Shown in pieces: positions 9,521 to 19,122 of a stretch of 64,000 bases of DNA. The stretch lies in the NCBI RefSeq assembly GCF_000590885.1, contig NZ_JFHN01000069.1:23758-87757 (forward strand), given 5' to 3'. Each line of letters starts with the position of its first letter. Within the stretch, counting starts at the first letter, position 1. Source of the DNA: Erwinia mallotivora. Lineage in GTDB: Bacteria > Pseudomonadota > Gammaproteobacteria > Enterobacterales > Enterobacteriaceae. The notes beneath the pieces were generated by a model, which was not told the DNA's origin, did not search any database, and saw only the letters and a program-made list of their open reading frames with translations. A program made the translations under genes and the position numbers.

Positions 9521-10459
9521 ATGTATCACCTTCGGGTTCCTGAAACAGCGGAAGAGCTGGATACTTACTATCAGTTTCGCTGGGAAATGCTACGTAAGCC
9601 TCTTCATCAGCCAATGGGCTCTGAACGGGATGCGTGGGATGCGCTGGCTCATCATCAAATGGTGGTGGATGAAAGTGGCGCTCCGGTCGCTGTAGGGCGA
9701 CTTTACATTAATGCCGACAATGAGGCGGCAATCCGTTTTCTGGCCGTGCACCCCTCAGTTCAGGGAAAAGGCCTGGGGACGCTGGTGGCGATGACGCTGG
9801 AGTCTGTAGCGCGTCAGGAAGGGGTTAAACGCGTGGTTTGTAGCGCCCGGGAAGATGCGGTCGAGTTCTTTGCCAAGTTGGGTTATGTCAACGAGGGTGA
9901 GGTTACCGCGCCGCAAACCACGCCGGTACGCCATTTCTTGATGGTAAAGCCGGTTATTACCCTGGATGACATATTGCATCGTGCCGACTGGTGCGGTCAG
10001 TTGCAGCAGGCCTGGTACGAGAATATCCCTCTCAGTGAGAAAATGGGGGTGCGCATCCAGCAGTATACCGGGCAGAAATTCATTACCACTATGCCAGAAA
10101 CCGGCAATCAGAATCCGCACCATACCCTGTTTGCCGGCAGCCTGTTTTCACTGGCCACGCTGACGGGCTGGGGGCTTATCTGGCTGCTGTTGCGCGAGCG
10201 GCATCTGGGCGGCACGATTATTCTGGCGGATGCACATATCCGTTACAGCCATTCGATCAGCGGCAGGCCGGGCGCAATAGCCGATCTTGGTTCCCTGAGC
10301 GGTGATTTGGACAGGCTGGCGCGTGGTCGTAAGGCACGGGTGCAGTTGGAAGTCGAACTGCACGGTAATGATACCTGTGGGGCGGTGTTTAAGGGGGTAT
10401 ATCTGGTCCTGCCCGCCGACCCGGATGGCCCGCTGGAGCAGGGCGGATCCGGCGACTGA
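9521..10459 (+). CDS. fabY: FabY acetyl-CoA:ACP acetyltransferase-type protein (GNAT plus hotdog thioesterase domain)
   Basis: 312 residues from ATG 9521 ([20 protein letters not shown]). A TTG at 9476 would add a 15-residue extension like the one annotated in E. coli. Residues 1-145 are a GNAT domain (acetyl-CoA loop around [12 protein letters not shown]). Residues 165-300 are the YiiD C-terminal hotdog-fold domain ([33 protein letters not shown]). In E. coli and Pseudomonas FabY supports initiation of fatty acid synthesis. It is the last gene of the yihX-dtd run and convergent with rluF. Confidence 0.95.
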   Translation: MYHLRVPETAEELDTYYQFRWEMLRKPLHQPMGSERDAWDALAHHQMVVDESGAPVAVGRLYINADNEAAIRFLAVHPSVQGKGLGTLVAMTLESVARQEGVKRVVCSAREDAVEFFAKLGYVNEGEVTAPQTTPVRHFLMVKPVITLDDILHRADWCGQLQQAWYENIPLSEKMGVRIQQYTGQKFITTMPETGNQNPHHTLFAGSLFSLATLTGWGLIWLLLRERHLGGTIILADAHIRYSHSISGRPGAIADLGSLSGDLDRLARGRKARVQLEVELHGNDTCGAVFKGVYLVLPADPDGPLEQGGSGD

Positions 10460-10473
10460 GGAGAGGCGCTGGA

Positions 10474-11346
10474 TCAGCGCCCTTTCTTTTTACGGCCCGG
10501 CTGGGTGAAGCGCTTGCGGGAAGCGCTGTTGCCAGCCGTTTTCTCACTGGTTTTCGGTCCGCCGTTGGTGGGTTTTTTTGCTGCTGTCGGTTTGGGTTTT
10601 GCTTTTTTGGCCGCGGGTTCTTCAGAGGATGAGTTTTCCAGCAGTTTAAACAGTTCAATCAGCTCATCGTCGGTCAGGTCACGCCATTCACCCAGCGGCA
10701 GCCCCTTCAGATTGACGTTCATAATCCGTGTGCGTTCGAGCCGGGTCACTTCATAGCCAAAATGCTTACACATGCGGCGGATTTGCCGGTTCAGCCCCTG
10801 AACCAGGGTGATACGAAAGACATTCGGTGCTTCTTTTTTAACCTTACACTTTTTGGTAACCGTACCCAGCATCGGTACACCCGCACCCATACCGGCAATG
10901 AACTCATCGGTAATCAGCTTGTTGACCGTAACCACGTACTCTTTTTCATGGTTATTTCCGGCCCGCAGGATCTTATTCACTAAATCGCCGTGATTAGTCA
11001 GAAAAATCAGACCCTGGGAATCCTTATCCAGCCGACCAATGGGGAACACGCGCTTGCTGTGGTTAACAAAATCGCTGATATTGTCCCGCTCACCCTCTTC
11101 CATGGTGGTAATAATGCCCACCGGCTTATTCAGGGCAATCAGCACTAAATCCTCTTCATCGCGTGGTTCAATTAGCTGACCATTTACTTTCACCACGTCG
11201 CCGATATGCACCTGATCACCGACCGAGGCTCGCTTACCGTTAATGAAAACGTTGCCCTGTTCGATATACCGGTCAGCATCGCGGCGGGAACATATCCCGC
11301 TCTCGCTAATGTATTTATTGAGGCGTGTTGAAGAGTTGATCTGCAT
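10474..11346 (-). CDS. rluF: 23S rRNA pseudouridine(2604) synthase RluF
   Basis: 290 residues. It has an N-terminal S4 RNA-binding domain ([24 protein letters not shown]) and an RsuA/RluF-type catalytic domain with the catalytic aspartate in [10 protein letters not shown] and [11 protein letters not shown] Lys/Ala/Pro-rich basic tail (from about residue 242) ends GRKKKGR as in E. coli. It isomerises U2604 of 23S rRNA and can modify tRNA-Tyr. It lies between fabY and yicH, whereas in E. coli rluF is far from both, so a rearrangement joint is near here. Confidence 0.95.
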   Translation of the reverse strand: MQINSSTRLNKYISESGICSRRDADRYIEQGNVFINGKRASVGDQVHIGDVVKVNGQLIEPRDEEDLVLIALNKPVGIITTMEEGERDNISDFVNHSKRVFPIGRLDKDSQGLIFLTNHGDLVNKILRAGNNHEKEYVVTVNKLITDEFIAGMGAGVPMLGTVTKKCKVKKEAPNVFRITLVQGLNRQIRRMCKHFGYEVTRLERTRIMNVNLKGLPLGEWRDLTDDELIELFKLLENSSSEEPAAKKAKPKPTAAKKPTNGGPKTSEKTAGNSASRKRFTQPGRKKKGR

Positions 11347-11384
11347 GGCTATTCCGCAAATAGGCGGATGATACCTTTAAACGA

Positions 11385-13067
11385 TCATTGCGCGCCAGCC
11401 ACCTGACCACCAATCATGGTCTGCTGAACGGTTTTATCGCCAGCCGTGGCGGAGAGGGTGCCATTGACCGATGGCTTTAACGGCGCACCGTTTGCCAGAC
11501 TTCCCTGAATTTTCAGCTGCACGTTACCCTTCCCCTCCAGTGGCAACGTCGGCCATCCCCAGTCGTGCAACAGATTGACCGGCACTTCACGACCGTTAAG
11601 TGTTAAGGAGAGGGCACGCTGTGGCTGTTGAGAGAGTGTCGCCAGACTTTCCAGCATTCCGTCGTGGGTGAAGGCGCTCATTTCCGTAACGTTGATATTG
11701 CTGTCAGTGGCGTTGAGGCTGATGGACGGATGGCGCACATCGACGCGGTTGAAGGTTGCCTCTGCGGCGTTGAGACTCAGATTACCTGACCAGATGCCCC
11801 ACTGATGATTACGCGCCATCAGCAGGTTGCTGCCGTTGCCCTCCAGCGAGGTGAGCTGGAAGGGAAAATCCGGATTGATATCGATAATCAGATTACGGTT
11901 TGCCGCAAATTTCGTTACCTGCACACTCTCCAGCCATTGCGGCAGAGTAGCCATCCAGTGCTCACGCCAGTTTTCTGGCAATGTGTACTCCAGTCCGGCC
12001 ACGGCCAGTTCATCGAGCGTGAGCTTGTTATCACTGCGCGTCCAGTGCCCGGATGTCCGGATTAAGCCGTTCACCCAACGTGAACTGAACTGGTTAAGCG
12101 CAACGCCTTCAGGAGAAAAAGTCAGATTAACGATAGGATCGTTCAGTTGCAGGCTGCCATTAACAAAGGTGCTGGCATTCATCGACAGCGATCCCTCTTT
12201 GCTTTCCCATTTCCCTTCGCGGACGGTGATATTTTTTAACGCCAGATCGAGGTCGGTTATCGCCCAGTCTCTTCCTTCGAGACGGGCATCGGTCACCTCA
12301 ATGCGATCAAAATGAGCCTCTGGCAACGAGAGCAAGGGAGCGAGGAAATCAGCAAGTGACTGCTCACTTTGAAGACGAATACTGTTTAATCGCAGACCAG
12401 ACACCTGCCAGTGCCCCTCAGCATCACGCTGTGCACTGGCGGTAACTGACCCCAGCGCCACATCGGCACCCAGATTGCTAATCAGCAGTTGATTATGACT
12501 GAGCTTCCCCTGCAACAGGACGTTGGTTGCCGCAATGTCTTTTACCTTCAGCGATCCGGCACTCATCTGGAAACTGGCATCCTTACCCATAAAATCACCC
12601 GGCTGTGGTCGCCACGGCAGAATACCGCCGTCAACCCGTTGAGCGCTGAACGGTAATTTGCTTTCAGGGCTGTTAACAGCCATCTGATTCAGTTGCAGAC
12701 GATCGGCAGAGAGAGGAAGAGGGTGGCTGTGGTCACTGGTATTAAGGATGCCGTTTTCCAGCCAGATACTGGAAAAATGCAGCGGTTCAGAAAACTGAAG
12801 GCTGCTGAGGCCCAGATCGACCTTCTTCGCCACCAACTGAGCAGGCTCCGTTTTAAGGCCGAAAACGACATCATCCAGAATAACGTGGCCCGGATCTGAA
12901 AAGTTATGTTCCAGTTTTGAGAACGCGAGCTGGTAACGGCTGTGCTGACTGACGGTGCGGCCTAGCCAGCTGTCTCCCCACTGAGTTTGCAACAGCAGGT
13001 ATATCGCAATCAGTGTCAGTAGCAACACCAGCGCGATGGTCAGCAAAACTTTTCCGATAAATTTCAT
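11385..13067 (-). CDS. yicH: AsmA-family protein YicH
   Basis: 560 residues. An N-terminal membrane anchor (about residues 5-27, VLLTIALVLLLTLIAIYLLL) is followed by a long periplasmic beta-rich AsmA-like repeat domain (SLNMNASTF, SLEGNGSNLLMARNHQWGIWSGNLSLNAAEATF). AsmA-family proteins of this kind are thought to move or organise phospholipids between the envelope membranes; YicH is one of the E. coli paralogues. Same order and strand as xanP, as in E. coli, with 119 bases between them. Confidence 0.9.
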   Translation of the reverse strand: MKFIGKVLLTIALVLLLTLIAIYLLLQTQWGDSWLGRTVSQHSRYQLAFSKLEHNFSDPGHVILDDVVFGLKTEPAQLVAKKVDLGLSSLQFSEPLHFSSIWLENGILNTSDHSHPLPLSADRLQLNQMAVNSPESKLPFSAQRVDGGILPWRPQPGDFMGKDASFQMSAGSLKVKDIAATNVLLQGKLSHNQLLISNLGADVALGSVTASAQRDAEGHWQVSGLRLNSIRLQSEQSLADFLAPLLSLPEAHFDRIEVTDARLEGRDWAITDLDLALKNITVREGKWESKEGSLSMNASTFVNGSLQLNDPIVNLTFSPEGVALNQFSSRWVNGLIRTSGHWTRSDNKLTLDELAVAGLEYTLPENWREHWMATLPQWLESVQVTKFAANRNLIIDINPDFPFQLTSLEGNGSNLLMARNHQWGIWSGNLSLNAAEATFNRVDVRHPSISLNATDSNINVTEMSAFTHDGMLESLATLSQQPQRALSLTLNGREVPVNLLHDWGWPTLPLEGKGNVQLKIQGSLANGAPLKPSVNGTLSATAGDKTVQQTMIGGQVAGAQ

Positions 13068-13186
13068 TGCATCCGTCCCTTAGCATGTTCAGCGAAGGAC
13101 TGTTATGCCTGATTTGTCATTGAAGCTCAACCGGCAGATGACGACGGCAGCCCACAGATTAACCGCCGTCATTGTCACAGAAGAGA

Positions 13187-14575
13187 TTATTTCTCTTCCG
13201 GGAAGACCAGATTAAGAATGATCGCAGTAATCCCGCCTGCCGCGATGCCGGAAGAAAGCAGCGTCTTCAGCCATTCAGGCGCAAATTGCAGGATCAGCGG
13301 TTGCTGTGAAACACCGAGGCCCACGGCCAGTGACAGAGCAATAATCATTACTGCCCGGCGGTTCAATGGCTCGCGCGACACGATGCGCACACCTGAGGCA
13401 GCGATGGTGCCGAACATGACGATAGTGGCACCGCCCAGCACCGGCTCTGGAATATGCTGCACAAAACCGCTTACTGCCGGAAACAGCCCCAGAACAATCA
13501 GCATCAGCGCGACAACAAAGCCAACGTAGCGACTGGCTACGCCGGTCAGTTGAATGACGCCGTTGTTCTGACCAAAGCATGAGTTAGGGAAGGTGTTAAA
13601 CAGCGCGGAGACACAGGAATTAAGACCATTAGCCAGCACGCCGCCTTTTAGTCGCCTCATATACAGCGGGCCACTCACCGGCTGCTCAGAGACATCGGAC
13701 GTGGCGGTAATGTCGCCGATGGTTTCCAGAGAGGTGACCATAAAAACCAGCATAAGCGGGATCAGCAGATTCCAGTCAATACTCAAGCCGTAGTGAAACG
13801 GCACGGGCACCGCAATCAGCGACTGGTCAGATGGCGTGGTATTTTCCGGCAGCATCCCCATCAGCCAGGCCAGTAAATAGCCGACCGCCATGGCAATCAC
13901 CAGTGAGGCCACGCGCAGATAAGGATTTTTCTGGCGGTTGAGCAGGATAATCACCAACAACACAGCGCCTGCCAGCAACAGATTTTTGGGGGCGCCGAAG
14001 GTGTGATTGCTCATCGCAGCAAAACCTCCACCAATGGAAGTCAGGCCAACCTGAATCAGCGAAAGGCCAATAATCATCACCACAATGCCCGAAACCAGTG
14101 GTGTAATGACGCGGCGGGCCAGGTGCAGAAAACGGGATAGCAGCATCTCGGTACAGGAAGCCAGCATCAGCGTACCAAAGAGTGCGGACATCATCGTCTG
14201 TAGATCGGCTCCGCCATTCTTCAGGGCCATTCCTCCCATAATCAACGGCGTCACAAAGTTGAAGCTGGTGCCCTGAATCGATAATAAGCCGGAGCCGACG
14301 GGTCCCCAGGTCTTAATCTGTAAAACGGAAGCCAGTCCTGAAGCAAACAGCGACATGCTGATGATGTGCTGAGTATCCTGGGCAGGTAGCCCCAGCGCCT
14401 GACAGATAAGCAGTGCCGGAGTGATAACGGCGACAAACATAGCCAGTAAATGCTGACAGGCAGCAAATAAAGTTTGCGGCAAAGGCGGTCTGTCTTCCAG
14501 TTGGTAAATCAGCTCACTTTTTTTAACTGAAACAACAGATGGTGGGATATCAGCTTCAGGGGTGTTGATCGACAT
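13187..14575 (-). CDS. xanP: Xanthine:proton symporter XanP
   Basis: 462 residues from the ATG at 14575 (a GTG two codons upstream is possible). It is an NCS2 nucleobase permease with about 14 membrane segments. [34 protein letters not shown] is nearly the E. coli XanP sequence, and conserved TM1/TM8 residues are in ACQHLLAMF and [20 protein letters not shown]. It imports xanthine with protons. A palindrome (GAAGAGA / TCTCTTC, 13180-13198) straddles its stop codon and may help end the transcript. Confidence 0.95.
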   Translation of the reverse strand: MSINTPEADIPPSVVSVKKSELIYQLEDRPPLPQTLFAACQHLLAMFVAVITPALLICQALGLPAQDTQHIISMSLFASGLASVLQIKTWGPVGSGLLSIQGTSFNFVTPLIMGGMALKNGGADLQTMMSALFGTLMLASCTEMLLSRFLHLARRVITPLVSGIVVMIIGLSLIQVGLTSIGGGFAAMSNHTFGAPKNLLLAGAVLLVIILLNRQKNPYLRVASLVIAMAVGYLLAWLMGMLPENTTPSDQSLIAVPVPFHYGLSIDWNLLIPLMLVFMVTSLETIGDITATSDVSEQPVSGPLYMRRLKGGVLANGLNSCVSALFNTFPNSCFGQNNGVIQLTGVASRYVGFVVALMLIVLGLFPAVSGFVQHIPEPVLGGATIVMFGTIAASGVRIVSREPLNRRAVMIIALSLAVGLGVSQQPLILQFAPEWLKTLLSSGIAAGGITAIILNLVFPEEK

Positions 14576-14699
14576 TCGCACTGTTCTCTGATGAACAAAG
14601 AAACGATTTTAATGGTGTGCAAAGTAAAAGCAAACGATTGCTGTGACATATGTCTCATTAAGTCTGGTCTGAGGGTGATGCGGGGCGAAGTACAATGCC

Positions 14700-14729
14700 A
14701 GCGAGGTAACAGACAGCGGTAACCTCGCT
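14700..14729. repeat. Imperfect inverted repeat upstream of xanP
   Basis: Arms AGCGAGGT and ACCTCGCT, extended to about 11 bp with one mismatch and a short loop. It lies in the gap between xanP and the glycosyltransferase gene. No T tract follows on either strand, so it is not a clear intrinsic terminator. It could be an mRNA end stabiliser or the xanP leader structure. Confidence 0.4.
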
Positions 14730-14813
14730 GCATTCGCATTGAAAGCAACGTAAAACAGTGTCGGTATTATTTTTTCACAAAGCGGGATGCGGTATTGAAG
14801 GCAGCTTTACAGC

Positions 14814-15809
14814 TCAGAAAAAATGCATTCTGTAGAGAATACCCAAAGCATAATAGGCAGATATACTGTTAAGTCGCATGATGAAGAATTTCACTTTTTC
14901 ATTTCTGTTGAGCAGGTTAAAAATACCTTTTGGATATTTTCTTTTTTTCAGATTTTTTATCTCTGCGAGAATGCCCGATTGTGGAAAAGAAGAATAATAC
15001 ATCGAGGTGACAATCTGCATATCCAGCGCCAGCATTCGCCGGGAAATGCCTTTCATAAAATATTTCAGATTGCTGTTTTTGTATTTCTTGATGATCGCAT
15101 CATAGGTATCTGCCAGATGTTTCTTACGTAGCAGCAACTCGTCGTGGCTCACTCGCTTTTTCGAGAGGGAGCCAGAGAGATTTTCATAATGATATGAGGA
15201 GCTACTGATGACCAGCAAATTATTAACTTGGCAGATATAGCGCAGGTTAAACAGTAGGTCTTCGCTCATCGAAACGCCTTCCTGAAAACACATCCCCGAA
15301 TCATCGATGATTTTTTTTCTGTAGCACTTGTTGTGCAAGTAGCCGATATTATCGGTAACTTCCAGTTCGCCGATTATCACAGGAATATCCTCTGCACTGA
15401 AAAAGCCATATTGAGTAACAGGCCTGATTCTTTCGTCTTTAAGGTTGCCAATAATAAGATCCACTGAGTTGTCTTTAAAGCTGTTCAGGTTTTCCTTAAA
15501 GATAAGCAAGAAGTTATCATCAACCCAGTCATCGGAATCAAGGAAGATAACGTATTCACCTGCACAGTTCTTTAAACCAGTATTTCTTGCTGAACTCACG
15601 CCGCCATTAACCTGAGGGATGACCTTTATTTGCTTATGACCATTAAATTCCTCAAGAATGGTCGCGCTTTTGTCTGTACTACCATCATTAACAATAACAA
15701 CCTCATAGTCAGTGTAACTCTGATTAAGTACACTGAGCAGGGTCCGATGGATTGTATTCTGAGCGTTATAAACAGGAATAACTATACTGAACATAATTTT
15801 TTCATTCAT
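14814..15809 (-). CDS. Family 2 glycosyltransferase (distal gene of glycan cassette)
   Basis: 331 residues. A GT-A fold is shown by FSIVIPVYNAQNTIHRTLLSVLNQSY, VNDGSTD (nucleotide binding), SSARNTGL and the metal-binding FLDSDDW. Such enzymes add a sugar from a nucleotide-sugar donor to a lipid-linked or protein-bound glycan. It is the last of three leftward genes and begins 13 bases after the flippase stop. A/T-rich codon use contrasts with flanking housekeeping genes and points to horizontal origin. Donor and acceptor cannot be told. Confidence 0.85.
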   Translation of the reverse strand: MNEKIMFSIVIPVYNAQNTIHRTLLSVLNQSYTDYEVVIVNDGSTDKSATILEEFNGHKQIKVIPQVNGGVSSARNTGLKNCAGEYVIFLDSDDWVDDNFLLIFKENLNSFKDNSVDLIIGNLKDERIRPVTQYGFFSAEDIPVIIGELEVTDNIGYLHNKCYRKKIIDDSGMCFQEGVSMSEDLLFNLRYICQVNNLLVISSSSYHYENLSGSLSKKRVSHDELLLRKKHLADTYDAIIKKYKNSNLKYFMKGISRRMLALDMQIVTSMYYSSFPQSGILAEIKNLKKRKYPKGIFNLLNRNEKVKFFIMRLNSISAYYALGILYRMHFF

Positions 15810-15822
15810 GTTGAATCCACTT

Positions 15823-17115
15823 TTATTCTCTGGAGTGTTTAAGATCGTAAAAAAGTAACCATAATTTTTTCGGGTTGATAAAGACTTTATGAATGGTGAT
15901 GACGGGTTGAGCAGAAAAGAAGTAATTGAGGACAGAGAAAGAGCAGAACTCAGTAATAATTACGCTAAGTGCTGCACCATTCAGTCCGAACAAGGGGACA
16001 AACAGTGCTGAAGATACAAGGCAGATAACCAGAACAAAGAAGGTTTTCTTAACCAGAAAACGGTATCCATTATACTTGATAATAAATCTGTCCATGATAC
16101 TGCTAAAGATGGCAAACATCGCACCAAAGCTCAGATATAAGGTTGGTTTAACCGCATCAAGATAAGCCGGGCCATAAAAATAGTTGATAAATGGTCCCGC
16201 GAGCAGATGGATGCTCAGAATGATAATGGCGGAAACGCCAAGAACCATCAGATGCAGCCTTTGGATCCTGATGATGGTTTTTTCAGGATCTTTCTCCGAA
16301 AAAAAAGAGGGATAGAAAGAGGCCAGCAATGCATAAGGCAAAAATGTCCAGGCCGTTGATAATGTCAATGCGACAGAAAATATCCCGGCTTCTTTTACCC
16401 CAAGAAAATATGACACGCTGATTTGATTAAATCGGGTATATAAAGAGACGGCGATAATGGAAAAAATCAGCGTGCCACCTGAAGCCATCATATACCTGGA
16501 GTATTTTTTTACATGTTTTGCTCCCGGTACAGATGTTTCGCCATGTCGTAACATGAACCAGATTGTTTTAATCAGGAAGGGGACAGCGGTAACTAACACA
16601 ATCGGAATCGACAGGTATTGAGGATCCAGTTCAAGGTAAGAAATGATATACCGGCATGACAGACTGATGAGCAAACCCGTAACGTTAGCGATAACGTTAA
16701 GCCTGGCGTTTAAGGTAGCCTCATTGTAGACATTGACTAAATCGATGGCTGAAAAAAGGCAGGCGATCGCGGCCGCAAAAATAAAGACCAGAGCATCTGA
16801 TGTCATATGCTCTTTCATTACCACCATGCCAATAATGGAAAGAATGAGATAGGTAGTCAACACCAGGAAAAATGTCGACAGCATAAGTTTTATGCCTGAA
16901 TTCCTGTTTCTTGAAATCCTTTTAAGTAAAATGACATCGCTACCCATAATGGAAACTGACTGGATAAACTGGAACACAAGCATAGATATTGACATAATGC
17001 CAAATATTTCAGGTCCAACATATTTGGCCACGAAGGATGTGACAAAAATCAGACCGAATATGCCGATAATTTTCTCAGAAATCATCCATAATGAATTTTT
17101 TATTTTATCTTTCAT
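15823..17115 (-). CDS. Wzx-like oligosaccharide flippase (MOP superfamily)
   Basis: 430 residues from the ATG at 17115 with GAGG upstream. The protein is hydrophobic with about 12 membrane segments. The start 'IKNSLWMISEKIIGIFGLIFVTSFVAKYVGPEIFGIMSISM' is typical of polysaccharide-biosynthesis flippases. It would move a lipid-linked oligosaccharide across the inner membrane. Being sandwiched between two glycosyltransferases supports a short glycan decoration or repeat-unit pathway, but no polymerase or ligase is visible, so the product must be finished by enzymes encoded elsewhere. Confidence 0.85.
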   Translation of the reverse strand: MKDKIKNSLWMISEKIIGIFGLIFVTSFVAKYVGPEIFGIMSISMLVFQFIQSVSIMGSDVILLKRISRNRNSGIKLMLSTFFLVLTTYLILSIIGMVVMKEHMTSDALVFIFAAAIACLFSAIDLVNVYNEATLNARLNVIANVTGLLISLSCRYIISYLELDPQYLSIPIVLVTAVPFLIKTIWFMLRHGETSVPGAKHVKKYSRYMMASGGTLIFSIIAVSLYTRFNQISVSYFLGVKEAGIFSVALTLSTAWTFLPYALLASFYPSFFSEKDPEKTIIRIQRLHLMVLGVSAIIILSIHLLAGPFINYFYGPAYLDAVKPTLYLSFGAMFAIFSSIMDRFIIKYNGYRFLVKKTFFVLVICLVSSALFVPLFGLNGAALSVIITEFCSFSVLNYFFSAQPVITIHKVFINPKKLWLLFYDLKHSRE

Positions 17116-17126
17116 CACTTGCCTCG

Positions 17127-18107
17127 TTAACGGTCTTTTTTTATCTTACGCAATTGTGCTATCAGACCAGGGGAAAGATAAAAAAGAGTAAGATATCCTG
17201 TGCTCGCTTTACACATCAGGCCTGAAAAAAAATAAGATCTGAAATTACTTCGATACAAAGCAATATAGCTGGCGATAAAGGAAGGCCTGAATTCCCCGGA
17301 ATTTATTCCCCGGGCAATATAAGATGCTGTTATTTTCAGGAATATGTGATAGTAAAATTTTTTATTTTCAGGTCGAAGATATTTTTTCATTTCTGTAAAA
17401 GAGGTGGCAAAAGAAAAATGTTTTTCCTTCAGCGTGGTTCGGGTTGCCGAATCTAAAGAATACCTGTAGTTGTAGATAATACTTTCTGAGAAAACCACCT
17501 GCTGTTGCCCTGCCAGATAGAGGTAATGAACAACAAAAAGGAGATCTTCAAAATTAGCAATGTTTTCATTAAATCTTAAATTGTTGGATCTGATAATGTC
17601 TGCCCGGAAGATCTTGTCACAAACGCCATATTTAGGATTCAAATATAACAGTTCATTTATCGCATCGGTACAGCTCAGCGTCTTGCTGGCCTCCGATGTA
17701 ACAGGACTCGACATCCTGATACCATCGTGGGTATAGCCCGCCGACTGGCCAACAACCATGCAAACCTTATCCTGCATCAATCGAAGCCAGGTCGATAAGG
17801 TGTCTTCAGGCAGGAAATCATCAGCATCAACAAAGCTGATGTAATCGCCTCTGGCAATATCCAGGCCGTGGTTACGTGCTGAAGAAACACCGCCATTCTG
17901 TTTACTCACCACCCTGACACCCGGATTATCTTTATATTTTTCAAGTATCATCAGAGAGTTATCCGTAGAGCCATCGTCAACGATGATAATCTCATACTGA
18001 CCAACGCGTTGTTGCAGAATGCTGTCGATACATGTTTCAAGATATTGGGCTGCGTTGTACACCGGTACAATCAGGCTGAATAAAACATCTGATGAGTTGT
18101 TGATCAT
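17127..18107 (-). CDS. Family 2 glycosyltransferase (first gene of glycan cassette)
   Basis: 326 residues from the ATG at 18107, chosen because AGAGGT lies just upstream and the GT-A domain then begins at once (LFSLIVPVYNAAQYLETCIDSILQQ). Motifs are VDDGSTDNS, SSARNHGLD and FVDADDF. It is a paralogue of the glycosyltransferase at the other end of the cassette, though diverged outside the catalytic core. It heads the leftward operon and ends 11 bases before the flippase start. Confidence 0.85.
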   Translation of the reverse strand: MINNSSDVLFSLIVPVYNAAQYLETCIDSILQQRVGQYEIIIVDDGSTDNSLMILEKYKDNPGVRVVSKQNGGVSSARNHGLDIARGDYISFVDADDFLPEDTLSTWLRLMQDKVCMVVGQSAGYTHDGIRMSSPVTSEASKTLSCTDAINELLYLNPKYGVCDKIFRADIIRSNNLRFNENIANFEDLLFVVHYLYLAGQQQVVFSESIIYNYRYSLDSATRTTLKEKHFSFATSFTEMKKYLRPENKKFYYHIFLKITASYIARGINSGEFRPSFIASYIALYRSNFRSYFFSGLMCKASTGYLTLFYLSPGLIAQLRKIKKDR

Positions 18108-19122
18108 GTTACCTCTGAAAATGGTCTGGCCATGAAAACCTGAAGGCGCAGATATTGCGTGCATTATGTTGTCAGGAAATCTGGTCAGTTTTACTCAGCA
18201 AAGTTATCACTTCGCTCAGGATCCGCGCCATCATTTAACAGAAAAAATGCTTCTTTGCGTTTATTCCTGGGCGTCTTTATTCTGAGGAAAAAAAACAGAC
18301 CTGAGAGTGAATTATTCAATGATGGCCTTTTTATTAAGATAAATGCCATGATGGGAAAAGCCATTAAATATTAAAGCAAGGCTACCGCCCTGGCTTGCAG
18401 CTACCAGTTTGCTCAATACTAAAATCAGGATGTTTACTATTAATAAAAATGGTATTAATCCGGCATTGTTTTATAAATGCCACGGTATTTCTGAGAGCCT
18501 TGCCAGTCAGGGCTGGTTTACTTGCCATTCTGAACCCGGGCAGTACTCGAAATCCTCACGTACTCCGTGTAGGCTCCGGTTTCTGCGCGCTGTCCGTCTC
18601 CAGACTGGCTGCGACAATAACGCCTGGTGGATCAGGCTCTGAATTAACCGTGATGCACATAAACCCGTTTTAAATTAAAAACCAGGATTAATGCCATGCT
18701 GTCATCTTTAATGATGAAAAAGACAGGCTCTTCATCTGATGAAATGCGTCAGCCATTCTGACGAAATAATTTCATCAAAACAGGGTGGCATAAAACAACT
18801 CGGCACCTCATTATTACTGTCAATCTCAATAAATAACCGGGCCTGGCAACGCTCGACCGATCGCCAGTTAATCTCAGCGCTTATCCTGCCAGAGCAGTCT
18901 GTAATAATGGCCTCAAAAGATATATCCGGATGTCTGCTTATTCTCTGTTATTATTTTTCTTCCGCGATATTACAGATGGTATTTTTTACGTCAATGGGTG
19001 GGCCGGAAAACAAGAATTTCCCCATGTCTGAAATGATTAATTTTCATAGAGGAAACATGGGCCATTTTGAATATTTTGTGAGGTGGGCCACTGCATTATA
19101 TAAAATAACGGCTTGTGGTCAG
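18108..19122. other. 1-kb region without a supportable gene
   Basis: Between the glycan cassette and recG. Short open frames exist on both strands, but none has family resemblance, a good ribosome binding site and sensible composition together. It should contain the promoter for the leftward cassette. It also holds one copy of a short dispersed repeat at 18612-18639. In E. coli the gltS glutamate permease gene occupies this position, and no trace of it is seen. Confidence 0.6.
18612..18639 (+). repeat. Dispersed repeat, copy A
   Basis: A 28-base element with core GCCTG-N6-CAGGCTC preceded by CRACAATRAC. It matches a second copy at 39251-39278 at 23 of 28 positions; the hairpin core alone recurs at 43205-43226. 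All three copies are intergenic. Confidence 0.5.
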
